64,000 bases of DNA from Panax quinquefolius (GCA_020205615.1 CM035170.1:14856980-14920979); one strand, 5' to 3'. Numbered from the stretch's first letter, positions 10,593-21,784 are shown. Numbers and translations: made by a program. The notes: generated by a model not told the origin, from the letters alone.

Positions 10593-11785
10593 TCAGACAT
10601 AATACCGTTTCACGATGTCTGAGTTGATGAGTTTTGGAAATTCATCGCCATCCATTTCTTGTAATCTAAGAGCGCCTCCTGTCAATACTTCTTTGACAAT
10701 AAACGGGCCTTCCCAGTTAGGAGCGAATTTTCCTTTTGATTTTAATTGTCAAGAATCTTCTTCAGAACCAAGTCATGTTGTTTAAATTATCAGTAATGCG
10801 GGACTTTTTGTTGTAGGATCTGGCGATCCTTTCTTGATATAAATGACCATGGAAGATAGCCGCGCGGTTTCGCCTTTCGTCTATCGAGAGATAATTGGTG
10901 ATACCTATCTTGTACCCATTGGTTTTCATCCAGCTGAGCGTCGATCAACACTCTGAGAGATTCCATCTCAACTTCTATGGGGAGCACTGCTTCCATCCCA
11001 TAGGTTAAAGCGTAGGGGGTTACCCCAGTTGAAGTAAGCATTGAAGTTCTGTAGGCTAACAGAGTAAAAGGCAACAGGTTAGGCCAATCTTTGTGGTTGG
11101 CTGACATCTTTTGCATAATCTTCTTGATACTTTTGTTAGCCGCTTCAACAGCACTGTTCATATTCGGACGATAGATGACAGAGTTAAGATGTTTGATGTG
11201 GAATCTACTGTATAATTCCTCCATCATTTTGTTGTTGAGGTTTTTGGCATTGTCTGACACAATCACCTTTGGTTGTCCATATCGACAAATGACATTGTTT
11301 CTGATGAAAGCAATGATGACTTCTTTAGTGACCCTGGGGAAGGAGGCTGTTCCTACCCACTTGGTGAAGTAGTCGATCATGGTGAAGATAAATCGGTGAC
11401 CATTACTGGCTTTAGGCTCAATGGGCCCAATAACGTCCATTCCCCACATTGAGAAGGACCAAGGCGAACTCATATTGTGGAGCTCCCGTGGAGGGGCGTG
11501 TATAGCATTCCCATAAATCTGGCACTGATAGCATCTTCTGACGTGGTCGTTGCAATCAGCTTTGAGAGACAGCCAGTAATGTCCCGTCCTGAGGACTTTC
11601 TTGACAATGAGGGGGCCACTCATGTGGGGGCCACAGACTCCGCCATGGATTTCATCCATAAGCCTTTGGGCTTGATCTTTGTCTAGACACCTGAGAAGAC
11701 CTAGTCCTGCATCTCTTTTATAGAGCGCATCTCCACTCAGGAACAACTTCATAGCAAGTCGATGGATCCGCCTTTTCTCAGTCAT
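10593..11785 (-). CDS. Integrase (INT), Tat/Ogre element
   Basis: Last domain of Pol; inserts element cDNA into chromatin. Counting from 11785, the zinc-binding HHCC domain uses H47, H54, C85 and C88. The catalytic triad is complete: D117 (GMDVIGP), D178 (VSDNA) and E214 (SAVEAANK), with the Tat-typical spacing and AVEAANK context. The open frame runs to 10790; a frameshift between about 10790 and 10870 then leads to the C-terminal part at 10593-10740 (FAPNWEGPFIVKEVL and SDIVKRYYV, stop at 10593-10595). One of the best preserved parts of the element. It shares its frame with the RNase H segments upstream. Confidence 0.88.
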
Positions 11786-12118
11786 GCTCGCCTCAGTGGG
11801 TGTAGATCCATCTTGCAGATATTCCTTGATATGCTAATACCAATGAGGTTGGATGGGAGGTAGCTCACCCGATACTTCTCCAACGTAATTCCCATAGGCT
11901 GGGGCCTTGTGTAGGGAAATTGTGACGCTTGGCAAGTGTTCCTTGTCTGATATGCGAATCAAGGAGGCCAAAGTTGCTAATCGTCCATGAAATCATTCCT
12001 ATTATGAGGAATGTGTAGAAAGGAGATTCCTTGAACTCAAAAGCCATCTCCAAAACTCTGCCGATGGTAAGGCGGCAAATGTAGTTCCTTGGTTTGATAG
12101 ACTCGGTGGATTATGCGA
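11786..12118 (-). pseudogene. Pol linker between aRNH and INT, decayed
   Basis: Reads in the same frame as the flanking domains but with stops. The short ORF at 11865-12053 has no clear motif. Tat elements normally have a linker of this kind leading to integrase. Nothing else is visible. Confidence 0.5.
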
Positions 12119-12350
12119 TTACCAACTCAAATCTCCAAGGGCGATTAATCGCTTGATGCCCATTGAACGGGAAAGTTTTAGTCCCATGAGACGACCTTCA
12201 TACTCGGTAGTATTGTTAGTCTTGACAAAACCGTAATTTGACAACAGCGGATACTGCTCCCGTGTCGATATTAGAATTGCTCCACTCGGAACCTTCCATA
12301 TTAATGACTCCATCAAAATACATCCTCCATGATTGGCGGCGTATCGTCTT
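12119..12350 (-). pseudogene. Second (archaeal-type) RNase H, aRNH
   Basis: A second RNase H downstream of the retroviral one is a hallmark of the Tat lineage. WRMYFDGVINMEG is readable near 12350-12310 in one frame; GAILIS, then TNNTTEYEGRLMGLKL and GIKRLIALGD follow in the frame of 12119-12316. This matches the usual order FDGA / GAGVIL / TNNxAEYEAxxxGL / GDS. The frame change near 12310 breaks it. The last acidic motif is GDLS instead of GDS. Confidence 0.75.
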
Positions 12351-12502
12351 GATGGTGTTCTTTGTCTTTGTCATTACTCCATCATCGAGAAATATGTTTC
12401 AAGGGTTTGAAATCCCACGAAGGTGCGGCGACGGTTGATCTACGATTCCTTGACCTTTGATGGACTTTTGAGTCACATATACGATGTCAAATTGTTGTAG
12501 GA

Positions 12503-12769
12503 TCAACTCGCCATCCGGACGACCGAATTCAATTCAACATGGGTTTGTTGAACACGTATTTTGAGAGGATCCACGCGGGATATGAGGTGGGTTGTGTGAC
12601 CATGGAGGTAATGCAAGAACCTCATGGAGACCCATGCTAAAGCACAACACGTCTTCTCGATCAAAGTGTAATTGTGTTCACTTCTTCTTTGAACCTTTTC
12701 TTTGAGGTAATAGATAGCTCGTTCTTGGCCTCTATCGTCTTTCTGTCCCAAAGCCCATGGCATTGTCAC
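12503..12769 (-). pseudogene. Retroviral-type RNase H (RNH)
   Basis: Degrades the RNA strand of the RNA:DNA hybrid. Visible motifs are AIYYLKEKV, then YTLIEKTCCALAW and HTTHLISRVDPLK, the typical Tat RNH order. The segment starts late: the first catalytic region lies upstream in another frame (12770-13090, with PLFMYLSVSDNAMGFG). There are frameshifts on both sides. Confidence 0.8.
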
Positions 12770-13097
12770 TTACGGACAGATACATGAACAGGGGAACATC
12801 ATCCCTGGGTGGTACCAAGACGGGAGCTTTGACTAGCTATTTCTTGATTGTAAGGAAGGCATTCTGGCACTCATCATTCCATTTCATGGAGGAGTTCTTC
12901 CTTAATAACTTTGAAGATTGGCTCACGCTGAGTTCTTTGTGAGTTGGGAGATAAACTTGCTTGATGAAGTTGATCCTTCCCAAAAATCCCGTATTTCCTT
13001 CTCTCGTCTCGAGGAATGGGCATTTCGTGATGGCTTAGATTTTGGCGGATCCACCAATCCTTTGTGGTGACTTAGAAATCCTAGCAACTTGCACGAT

Positions 13098-13662
13098 TTA
13101 ACGCCAAAGGCGCGCCAGTGGATTCAACTTCAAGTTGTACTTACGCAACCTGTTGAACAACTTTCTGAGATGGTCTAGATGGTCATCCTCCTTCCGGGAC
13201 TTGACAATGATGTCATCCACATAGATCTCAATCTCTTTATGCATTAAGTCGTGAAAAAGAGCCATCATAGCTCGTTGATAGGTAGCTTCGGCATTGATGA
13301 GGCCGAATGACAACCGTCTATAGCAAAATGTTCCCCAAGGAGTGATGAAAGCAGTCTTCTCACGATCTTCCTCGGCAACCATGATCTGATAGTACCCCGC
13401 AAAGTAATCAAAGAAAGGAGTACATATGTCGTATTGCTGCGATATTGTCAATGAGAATGTGGATAAATGGCACGGGAAAACTATCTTTTAAGAAAGCTTT
13501 GTTCAAGTCCCGGTAATCCACGCAAACTCGCACCTTCCCTCCAGGTTTAGGCACGGGTACAATGTTGGATATCCACTCAGGATATGTAGACACCATGATG
13601 ATGCCGGCTTGAAATTGTTTCACAATTTCTTCTTTCACCTTTAAACTCCATTCAGGTTTCAA
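13098..13662 (-). pseudogene. Reverse transcriptase (RT) core
   Basis: RT of the Tat lineage in two frames. The N-terminal half (13662-13408) has KPEWSLKVKEEIVKQF, VPVPKPGGKVRVCVDYRDLN and PFIHILIDNIA. After a +1 shift near 13440, the C-terminal half (13451-13098) has FFDYFAGYYQIMV, EKTAFITPWGTFCYRR, the fingers-palm FGLINAEATYQRAM, and the catalytic YVDDIIVKS. All three catalytic aspartates are present (FFD and YVDD). GLKNAGA-type sequence is altered to GLINAEA. Confidence 0.88.
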
Positions 13663-13677
13663 TCGCTTTGAGCTTTT

Positions 13678-14569
13678 TTAACTCGGCTTAAATCCCTCTT
13701 TAATGGGAAGGCGATGAAGGACAATGTCAGTGGATAAACCTACCATGTCTTCATGAGACCATGCAAACACATCCTGGAATTGGGTTAATAGCGTAACCAT
13801 GTCATTCCGTTGGTTTGGGGTAAGGTCTGAACCAATCTGGATTAACTTAGGGCTTTCTAAGGTTCCGAGATTGAAAGAAGTGGTTTGATCAAGGTTAGGT
13901 TTGGGTTTGTCTTTGACCCATTCTTGAATTTCTGGAGGCACCTCAATGTCATCCTGGAGATCCATCAAGGCTGAATTCATCTCTACATCAAAGGTACAAT
14001 CCTTGCGTAGGAGAGGCATCGTATCCGCAAAATCTGAGCACATCTAAATTCGAGTCCCGAAAAAAATATGCTTTCACTTAGTATATATAAAATGTTTGAT
14101 CATACAGTGTTAGCATATCTTGGCAAAATAAACCGCTAATACTGCATGTGCAAAAGTAAAATAAGCAGTTATTATATCTCTGAGGCGAGAAAAAGAATTT
14201 ACGCCCGCTTTACCCTTGTCGACCAAATCAAGGAATGTTGTTCCAATTGGTAAGGGTAAAGTCCAGGTGGACCGCAGTGATGGAGGGATTGTCATCATCC
14301 TCCTTGTCCCGAATGATGGCCATTACGTCAGGGCAATCATCGTCTGGGGTGTATCTGTTGGTATGTTCATCATGGACGATGATGCGCATGCCCGACATTA
14401 TTCGGACAACGTTTTCCTTGATTCTCCGCTCCTTTTCTTCGATTGCGGGATCTGGAATAACGATTTTCTTTTCCTCCACCGGTTTTGGCTTAGGAAATAA
14501 CATGGCCATGACATTGGCTGGCACCTTTACTGGAGGTTGTGCCGACTCGAGAGTTTGAGGCGAAGCCAA
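13678..14569 (-). pseudogene. Protease-RT linker and RT N-terminal extension
   Basis: 13678-14043 reads IEVPPEIQEWVKDKPKPNLD, FNLGTLESPKLIQIG and DVFAWSHEDMVGLS, the standard sequence before RT in Tat elements. It ends at an in-frame TAA (13678-13680) directly before RT. 14228-14569 is a lysine/glutamate-rich linker in another frame. In Ogre an intron is removed between PR and RT (from memory); I could not place splice sites here with confidence. Confidence 0.65.
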
Positions 14570-15008
14570 CGCGCCACATGGTTGAAGCTAAAGGAATCTG
14601 TTGATGCTTATGAGGATTCCTGTGACTAGAGCTGGCAGAATAGCCTAGTCTAGCTGTTCCAACTTGCTTGGTTAATCGAATGGGGTACTGGATACCCTGG
14701 CCATCTTTACCCAACCCTTGTACTGGCTTATGCCCCAACGACATCATTTCTTGAGTGGCTGACATTACCTCAGCAGAAATGTGGGGTTCGGGCAGTGGTG
14801 CTCCAATAGCATGGTATTGGGTGTTGCTTATTTCCAAAGCATGAAAACTTACTGGTTCTACATCTGCATTGGCATTAATGAACGGAATGTCCCCGTGCTG
14901 AGGAATCTCTGGTTCAGCGTTGACCGTGACCAGGCTCTTGTTGATAATGTACTTCAATTGTTGGTGAAGGGTGGAGGGATCGCCTTGCCATATGGGATCC
15001 ATGGTCAT
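14490..15008 (-). pseudogene. Segment downstream of protease
   Basis: Carries DPIWQGDPSTLHQQLKYI and LVTVNAEPEI, which correspond to the conserved block after the protease (…AGAVPSSLHQKLKF…VTVxxE) in Tat elements. It also has a G-patch-like GLGKDGQGI. It overlaps the protease end in a different frame, which implies a frameshift near 15010. Confidence 0.65.
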
Positions 15009-15265
15009 CCCAAGAGCAGGTTGTATCCCGAATCTATCTTGAGCACATGGAAGGATACGCAGAATGTATGAGGGCTAATTTCGATTGGCAGCTCAATTAC
15101 TCCAACCAAGTTACGGTGGGCTCCATCAAAAGCTTTGATGATAGTATGGCTACTCTGAATTCGGTTGAGATTGATATTCATCTTCACCAAGGTGGCATAT
15201 GGGCAGATATTCAAAGAGGAACCTCCATCTATTAAGACTCCAGCCACCATATATCCGGAGGACAA
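15005..15265 (-). pseudogene. Aspartic protease (PR)
   Basis: Matures the Gag-Pol polyprotein. The active-site motif is VLIDGGSSLNICP, which has G where most have T, S or N, followed by IIKAFDGAHR, GVIELPIEI and YNLLLG. It is in frame with the preceding gag segment, separated by one TAG (15269-15271). DGGS may be weakly active or inactive. Confidence 0.78.
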
Positions 15266-15268
15266 AAC

Positions 15269-16228
15269 CTAAATGTGCAATGGTTTGCAATGACCGGTTC
15301 CTTCGGATGGTATGTCATCATCAGTGAAGGATATCACATTGTTGTTGAAAATGTGATCAACTATGTGTTGAAACTTTTCCGTATCCACTAATGTCGGGAG
15401 ATAGGCTTCTTCTAGAACCTTTAACAAGACCTTCAGGTGATTCTCAGAGGTTAGGACCAAGTCCAAAATTGATATTTGTGGTGGAGCTTCCTTCAAGCTT
15501 AAACCCACCGAGGCTTCGTTATAACCCACAGCGCGGAGGAATTTTTCAATCTTCTCCATGGGTATTTTCCCTTTTGATTTGGTGGTGGGGTTCATCATCC
15601 GATGGGGAAGATATAGTGGATTTTCCTTTGACACTGCAGCAGTGGTATGTGAGGTGGATCCTTCACCTTCTCCATAATTCCATGGAACCTTGCACAAGCT
15701 AACAATAGGATATTTTACTCTGCATGGCAAGTTGATTGGCTCGGGAGCGGCCACTTTCAAAGGACTGTTTCCTCCTCTGAGTTGAATTATTGGTGTTGTG
15801 AGCAAAGTATTAATCCCTTCAGCTTCAGTGGATATAACTGCTACCACACTTTTCCACTTAGTAGGGCCTGCATTCTCACTTGCACGTAACACAGTGTCGT
15901 TATCTGCCAAGCGCAGTACACCACTGTCGATTAGATTTTGAATAAGGTGGCGGAGTGCCCAACATTCTTCTGTGTTGTGACCGCGAGACTGGGAGTGGTA
16001 TTGACATACTCCATCAAAGTTGTACCATCCCGAACGGGGGTTGATTGGAGGTAGAAGGGAACTGATCCTTCCTTCATTGATTAACATGTGAAGGATTTCC
16101 TCCATGGGTTGTCCCAAATAGGTGAATTCCCGTTTGTTGGCGAAATCCCGACGGGCTTTGGAATTTGCTCTCTTCGTCACTTTGTCTTTCAGCATTTCAT
16201 TTTCTGAAAGGGACGAGGGAATATTCAT
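15269..16228 (-). pseudogene. Gag C-terminal segment with second zinc knuckle
   Basis: 320 codons. A helical lead (GQPMEEILHMLINEGRIS) is followed by SGWYNFDGVCQYH and a Tat-type zinc knuckle CQYHSQSRGHNTEEC, then WALRHLIQNLIDSGVL. It repeats the module at 16309-17121 (ENILNLLTTQKKI, CVYHAGAPGHDTKDC, WALKHKIQDLIDNG), so Gag has two knuckle modules. It ends at an in-frame TAG followed at once by protease. Confidence 0.75.
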
Positions 16229-16308
16229 GATGATTGGCAGGAGACTGGCATGCTCCTGGCTGATTAATTGCCAAGTGACTTGATCTTTGATAAGTCACCG
16301 ATTCATGA

Positions 16309-17121
16309 TTACTCAATTTGTTTACAGAGAGCTTTCATCTTTCGTTCTATTGTGAACTGGAACTTAGCATAATACCATCTGTCATCATCGTCTTTGATGG
16401 TCTGGGGGGAATCACAGCTGAAGTTAGAACTCTGTCCACTGCTCCAATTAATCATGTTGACCTCTTCTTCTTTATGTTGAGGAAGAGGGTTGTCTTGTAC
16501 GCGAGGATGATCAGGTTTGGTGACTACGATCTCTCCATTATCTATTAGGTCCTGGATCTTGTGTTTCAAGGCCCAACAATCCTTAGTATCATGTCCAGGT
16601 GCCCCGGCATGATAAACACATTTCCTAGCAGCATTGAAACCCCATCCATTAGGGCTGGCTGGTAGAAGAAGATGTGTAATTTTCTTCTGTGTTGTCAGAA
16701 GATTAAGAATGTTCTCGAGGGTATCCCCTAAGGGTGTAAACACTCGATGGCGTTTGACTTCTCCACCTTTTGGTACTGGAGGGTTTGCAGACTGTGCTGG
16801 AAAGGGAGTGTAGTTTCTCCTTTGAATGGGCATACTTTGATTGCCTTTTTGCCCCTGTAGTATCAGGGAAACATCTTCCTCTTTCTTTTTATGGACCCTC
16901 CGGGGGTTGTTCCCATAATTTCCAGATTGGATGTTATCAACAACAGCTTTGAGTGCGGCTAGGTCTTGAATCTTTCCTGATTTAAACCCCATTTTAGCCA
17001 TCTCCCCATGCTTAACCATTTCAGAAAATGGTTTGCCGATGCCGGCTAAAACTCTCTCATAGAAGGGAGCTTCTTGTATGTCTATGAATGTCATGACCAT
17101 TTCTGGATTTGGACATGGCAT
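16309..17121 (-). pseudogene. Gag central segment with first zinc knuckle
   Basis: Nucleocapsid part of Gag. The capsid end reads FYERVLAGIGKPFSEMVKHG, then a basic linker and the knuckle CVYHAGAPGHDTKDC, then WALKHKIQDLIDNGEI. Upstream, 17122-17263 continues the capsid in another frame (NESFREYAQRWRRLA), so a frameshift separates it from the N-terminal part. Confidence 0.78.
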
Positions 17122-17263
17122 GACTAACTTGGCCGCCAGGCGTCTCCACCTTTGAGCATACTCTCTGAAAGACTCGTTAGACTGTTTCTTGATCTTGGTA
17201 ATCTAATCTGGGTCGAGGAGCCATTTGAGTTTGAAAAGCAGTATTGAGTGAGGAAGGCATGTG

Positions 17264-17911
17264 CTAGCTCTTCCCACTGGGATTTTGGAGTTGTCTAATC
17301 TTGTGTACCACACGCGGGCTTCTCCAGTTAGACTCTTTTGGAATAATTGCATTACGAGTTTTCATCCTCTGCATAGGATCCCGTTCTCCAATAAAGACTT
17401 TTAAATGTGTATAAGGATCCCCTAACCCGTCATATTTTTCAAAGTCAGGAGTTTTAAATTTTTCTGGATAGTGAACACCAGGAAAAATACATAGATCAGC
17501 ATATGAAACACTCCCGTGTGTTCCAATTCCTTTGATAGCGCAAAGGGTCTCTTCCATTTGGAGGACTTTCTTTTTGATGTCACCATTGTCTGGATCTTCA
17601 GTGGAATGGGCAGCATCATGCGTTTTGTTGGTCGTATCCAACTATGGTTCTGGTATGGTAATGACCGGAATTCCTCCTTGTGTGGAGGGCTCAGTATGTA
17701 CGGGTATTTTTTGACCCTGTGTAGACTGGTGTAATTCTTTTAATAGAACATCCAAATCTGTAATCTGTTTGCTTAACCCATCGAATTCTTTGCGAAAAAC
17801 TGGATTAAGTTCAGTCTGGTCGAATGACGACATGATTGACTGTAGGCATGTTGCCTTTTTTGACTTTGACCGGGTAGTAGGTCCGATTGACTCCCTGCAA
17901 AAGACTGGCAT
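17264..17911 (-). pseudogene. Gag N-terminal segment
   Basis: Starts MPVFCRESIGPTTRSKSKK. One in-frame TAG (17642-17644) splits it; the frame continues with DTTNKTHDAAHS and the conserved capsid start FKTPDFEKYDGLGDPYTHLK. It ends in frameshifted sequence before 17263. No ORF1 upstream of gag is visible in the 650 bp to the PBS, unlike classical Ogre. Confidence 0.75.
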
Positions 17912-18567
17912 AGTTTAGTCCTTAGGGAAGGTGTATAATGACATGCTATGTGATGTGTCCATTTTAGGAATTTTATCATGCAAAATGGGTGTCAGCTGTT
18001 CAGAGCATGTATGTGGACATATTGCTTCATATTTCTCATTACATGGAGATAGATATGGAATGAGTGTTTACAAGAAATTGAAATGAGAGCATGAAGAGAC
18101 TTTCCTTCATTTTGGGTTTATCAGAGGCTGACCTATCTTAGGTTACTCTCGCGGCTTTTTGGCAGGAAGGTTCCCAAATCATCGCAATCTACTAGGCGGG
18201 AAGTTAATCCGGTCTTTTCAACCGGAGCGAATTTGGGTGGTGCCTTTCTGAGCCTCGGAGAATTAGTCTTCTCACGAGTCCAGTGATCAAATCACCGACG
18301 GGATAGCCTCCTGGTGGAGGGACCACACAACATACATTCACATACATCGTGTCTCACCGTATGAAATGATGACATGTGCGAAGCACTAATATCATAAGCA
18401 GTTTATAGTACGAAGCACTAACATCACACGCAGATATGATCACGAAGCACTAAGCTCAAACAAGACATGCATTCGTACACATTCATCCAATGTAAATGCA
18501 ACATCCACACACAAGCAGATAACGGTTTTGAAAAGATTGTAGTAGCGGCTTAAGTCCTCTTCTTGAG
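17912..18567 (-). other. 5' untranslated leader of the Tat/Ogre element
   Basis: Between PBS and gag. No ORF. A short repeat, ACGAAGCACTAA, appears near 18378, 18413 and 18441. Nothing else is seen. Confidence 0.5.
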
Positions 18568-18585
18568 TCCCCATGAGAGTCGCCA
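18568..18585 (-). promoter_or_regulatory. Primer binding site (PBS)
   Basis: The minus strand reads TGGCGACTCTCATGGGGA, one base after the 5' LTR end. TGG at the LTR junction is the complement of the tRNA CCA tail. The sequence resembles the tRNA-Arg type PBS I remember for Ogre elements; the exact tRNA was not checked. Confidence 0.7.
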
Positions 18586-18918
18586 CTTTCGACGTCGGGA
18601 TTTTTGGTGTCCCTTTTCCATTACTTGTTCTTTGGTGTTCTCATTTTAGGTGAGATTTGTTTGAAAAAAAAAGTGAAAAGGTCCGACATGTATAATGTCG
18701 ACGATGGGACCTGATAAGAGTCGCCATTGGTTTTTAAATGGTTGTACCAACCAACCGAGAAAAGGTTTTGCACATTGACCCATGATGTGACAACGATATA
18801 CTGGTCGGTGAAAACGAGATTCATTTAGGATCCGGGGACTTGGTTATCGGGGGGAAGGTGTTAGGCACCCCAGACATCCGTGTTACCCCACGGTGGCCGC
18901 CTCTTTTCAAGAAACTAT

Positions 18919-18950
<32 letters not shown>

Positions 18951-19639
18951 GAGTCAATGTGTTTGTTATAAGAAAGTTGTGCGAGGCCTCGTTCGAACCT
19001 ATATACACAGGGGTTTGAATTTATATAAAAATTCAGTTTTTAGCAAGATATGGCAATGATGATTTATAAAGAGGTTTTTAAACCACGATGCTCAATAGGA
19101 ATTGAGACCTTTACACCTCCATTTTTATTAAGTGAGCTAATTTGGATTGATTTTATTTGACGGATCTGAGGCATCCGTATGAAAAATAATACATCCAAAA
19201 ATAATGCCGACTTCCTCGTGGGTATGGAAACCATCTGAGGAAATACAAGACATCGCAGAATAATTTACAAGCTGCTTACGGCTGAAAATGTCCATCACGG
19301 AAACCGAATCTAGATCCAATGAGATGAATCAGATCACATGATTCCTAAGCGCATGAAATATTATAATTTGTATAAAAAAGCAATAAGCGGTATATATATA
19401 AAAGCGGTAAATATATATATACTGAGACGGGATCACCAACCACGAAGCACCTCCATGGGGATCGAAATAAATAAATAAAGTTGTAAACACGATCAATATA
19501 CGAAGAAAACTCCAGTAGGGACGAAATGTAAATAAAGTCATAAATGCGGTTAATCGCCATGAAGTAAACTCGAGCGGGACTAAATGTAAAGAAAAGTCAG
19601 AAAAGCGATCAAGCGCCACGAAGGAACTCGAGGCGGAAT

Positions 19640-19825
19640 AAATAAATATAATATATATATATATATATATATATAAAGCAATAAACGCACCGGATGTAAA
19701 ATCCAGGCTCATCGAACATAGTTCGACCACAGTTCATATATATAAGTATATATATATATAAGCGATATAAATATATCAAACCGAAGTCTAGGCTCATCGA
19801 ACAACGTCCAGACATATATATAAGT

Positions 19826-19870
<45 letters not shown>

Positions 19871-19904
19871 GCACATGCAAAGTCAGGCTCATCGAACAAA
19901 AGTC

Positions 19905-19952
<48 letters not shown>

Positions 19953-20009
19953 CGAATAAACGCACTGCATCAAAGTCTAGGCTCATCGAACAAAGTCCAG
20001 ACACACGGT

Positions 20010-20053
<44 letters not shown>

Positions 20054-20194
20054 AACGCACTGCATCAAGTCTAGGCTCATCGAACAAAGTCCGACAGACA
20101 GCTTAATATATATATATATATATATATATAAAAGCGATAAACGCCAGCATCAAGTCTCAGGCTCAATCGAGGCATAACTCGATAATGTTAGTCA

Positions 20195-20239
<45 letters not shown>

Positions 20240-20240
20240 C
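19640..20240. repeat. LTR-internal TA-rich minisatellite, second LTR
   Basis: Counterpart of 1660-2215: six to seven units of (TA)n plus AAACGCACTGCATCAAG and GGCTCATCGAACAAAG. Unit lengths differ from the other LTR, as expected for slippage after insertion. Confidence 0.85.
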
Positions 20241-20544
20241 TAGAAAGAAACCACGGACCGAAGTCCGGGCAAAGCAAGCAACACGACTCTCAACGTGTAG
20301 AAGGGTGTGTGCAAAGATGAAGAGAAAGACTCTAAAGTGTGTGAGAAGGCTTACAGCTGACTGATAAAAAGGGCTTCTATATCTTTAGAGTGGGTAAACA
20401 CTAGGCTTTTGTGGGTACAAAAGAGGCTATATATGAGCTCACAGTGTGTTTGAAAGTCGAAAAAACACATTGTGTGTGAGTCTGAGAACAAATTGTGCGG
20501 GGTTTCCCCATCTTTTTCTCTTAAAATCAGCACCCCAAGCCTCT

Positions 20545-20552
20545 TATTTATA
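20545..20552 (-). promoter_or_regulatory. TATA box of the 5' LTR (minus strand)
   Basis: TATAAATA on the minus strand in the context GCCTATAAATAAGAGGC, identical to the other LTR. This is the copy that would drive element transcription. Confidence 0.65.
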
Positions 20553-21121
20553 GGCAAAAGGTGCCGCAGTGTGTACAGAGGCGGCCTGGGTGTGCGGCTT
20601 GGTTCAGTCGGGTTCGTGTCGTCTCGAAATCTCGTTCACTCAGTACGATAATGTCCACTCGGATTTTGAGAAGTGCAATCCGGGCATCCGTTTTGAGGTA
20701 TTCGGACCTATTTGGATGGCCGTTGTCGAGAGTTGTGCGATGGCATGGGATTAGAGTTTGTCTGAGGTCTTTGAAGATGGGACGATGCCCTCCGGTCTTG
20801 AAGCTTCAACTTTCATCCGTTACCCGCCACAATAGTCACTCGGGATTGGTTAGCCTTGTGGGATGTTGTTGCGTGAGAGGCGAGACGTGGCATCGTGTTG
20901 GACGAGATGGCGATGTTGCCCCTCACCGGTTATTCTTCATGGGATTGGGCCGATAAGCGACGCGTTGCTTTCGAGACTTGGCGAGATTGAACTACTGCAT
21001 TTGTTGAAGGTCCTCATTGTCATCTTTGAGGTGTGCCTGTCTTCACGATGTTATTGCCGTGTTGGTACAGTGTATCTCGTTGTGAGTGCCAAGATTGAAG
21101 CTAATGGCATTTGAAACAAGC

Positions 21122-21293
21122 ATTTTCGGGGTTATCTCCGAAACTGCATTCCTTGGGGTTATCACCAAGGTTGGTGGCTATTCCCATGGTTGGGACTGAG
21201 ACTGGATACCTCGGGGTTATCTCCGAGATTAATCAGTCTTCTCCGGTGTTTGTTCCGGTGTTGTATCTGCAGGTCTCGGGGTTAGATCCGAGG
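21122..21293. repeat. Stem-loop cluster, intact set
   Basis: TTCGG|GGTTATCT|CCGAA (21124-21142), CCTTGG|GGTTATCA|CCAAGG (21151-21170), CTCGG|GGTTATCT|CCGAG (21210-21227) and CTCGG|GGTTAGAT|CCGAG (21275-21292). A fifth inverted repeat, CCAGATT GC AATCTGG, follows at 21309-21324. All four stems are perfect here. Confidence 0.75.
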
Positions 21294-21452
21294 TTGAAAC
21301 CGTTACTCCCAGATTGCAATCTGGGGTTGATGCTGAACTTCCGGTAGTTTCCGGTATGGATTTGGATTGTCTTTCAGGGTTCTCTCTTAAAAGACGAATC
21401 TGTCCTCCTGCAATGTTAGTAACAGTAGTACAAAAAATTTCGAGTGTCTACA

Positions 21453-21457
21453 AAGGT
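21453..21457. repeat. Right target-site duplication AAGGT
   Basis: Exact match to 611-615, directly after the CA end of the 5' LTR. Confidence 0.9.
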
Positions 21458-21710
21458 TACGTGTTTTGTTCCTAAAGCCTAAGGCTAAAGCTAGAAGAGA
21501 AAATACAGAGGAAGAGAGAACTCTAGAGAGGAATTGGGAGGCAATTGGAAGAGAAATCCTTGAAAACAAGAAGGAAGTAGCAATTCTCTAACATCTCCTA
21601 ACAAAGCTAAACAAGAATTAAGAGGTAAATAACCTAGTTTCTTCTTAGTTTGGGTGTTCTTGAGTTATCCTTTAAATTTGAAACTTTAGTTGGATGAATT
21701 GCTACATATG

Positions 21711-21784
<74 letters not shown>

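Larger units (their letters stand above)
616..21452 (-). mobile_element. Tat/Ogre-type Ty3/gypsy retrotransposon, full length, defective
   Basis: The structure, read on the minus strand, is: 5' LTR 18587-21452, PBS 18568-18585, gag 17911-15269, protease 15265-15005, RT 14043-13098, RNase H 12769-12503, a second archaeal-type RNase H near 12350-12119, integrase 11785-10593, a 7-kb 3' region with an antisense PMD gene, PPT 3450-3462, and 3' LTR 616-3448. Target duplications are AAGGT on both sides. The dual RNase H, the RT motifs, the size over 20 kb and the extra antisense ORF place it in the Tat lineage, closest in design to Ogre. Many frameshifts and in-frame stops make it non-autonomous as sequenced, although some could be consensus errors. 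The LTRs differ by scattered substitutions and indels. It sits inside an older chromovirus LTR. Confidence 0.93.
18587..21452 (-). repeat. 5' LTR of the Tat/Ogre element
   Basis: About 2.87 kb, co-linear with 616-3448. The inner terminus reads TTTCGACG where the other LTR has TGTCGACG, so the terminal dinucleotide beside the PBS is mutated. The outer end is GTGTCTACA followed by AAGGT. It contains (GT)n near 18926-18950, the minisatellite at 19640-20240, a TATA box at 20545-20552 and the hairpin cluster at 21122-21293. Confidence 0.92.

Noticed and set aside
14216..14558. Plus-strand ORFs opposite gag-pol (also 11175-11686, 15391-15702)
   Set aside because: Shadows of the minus-strand polyprotein frames.
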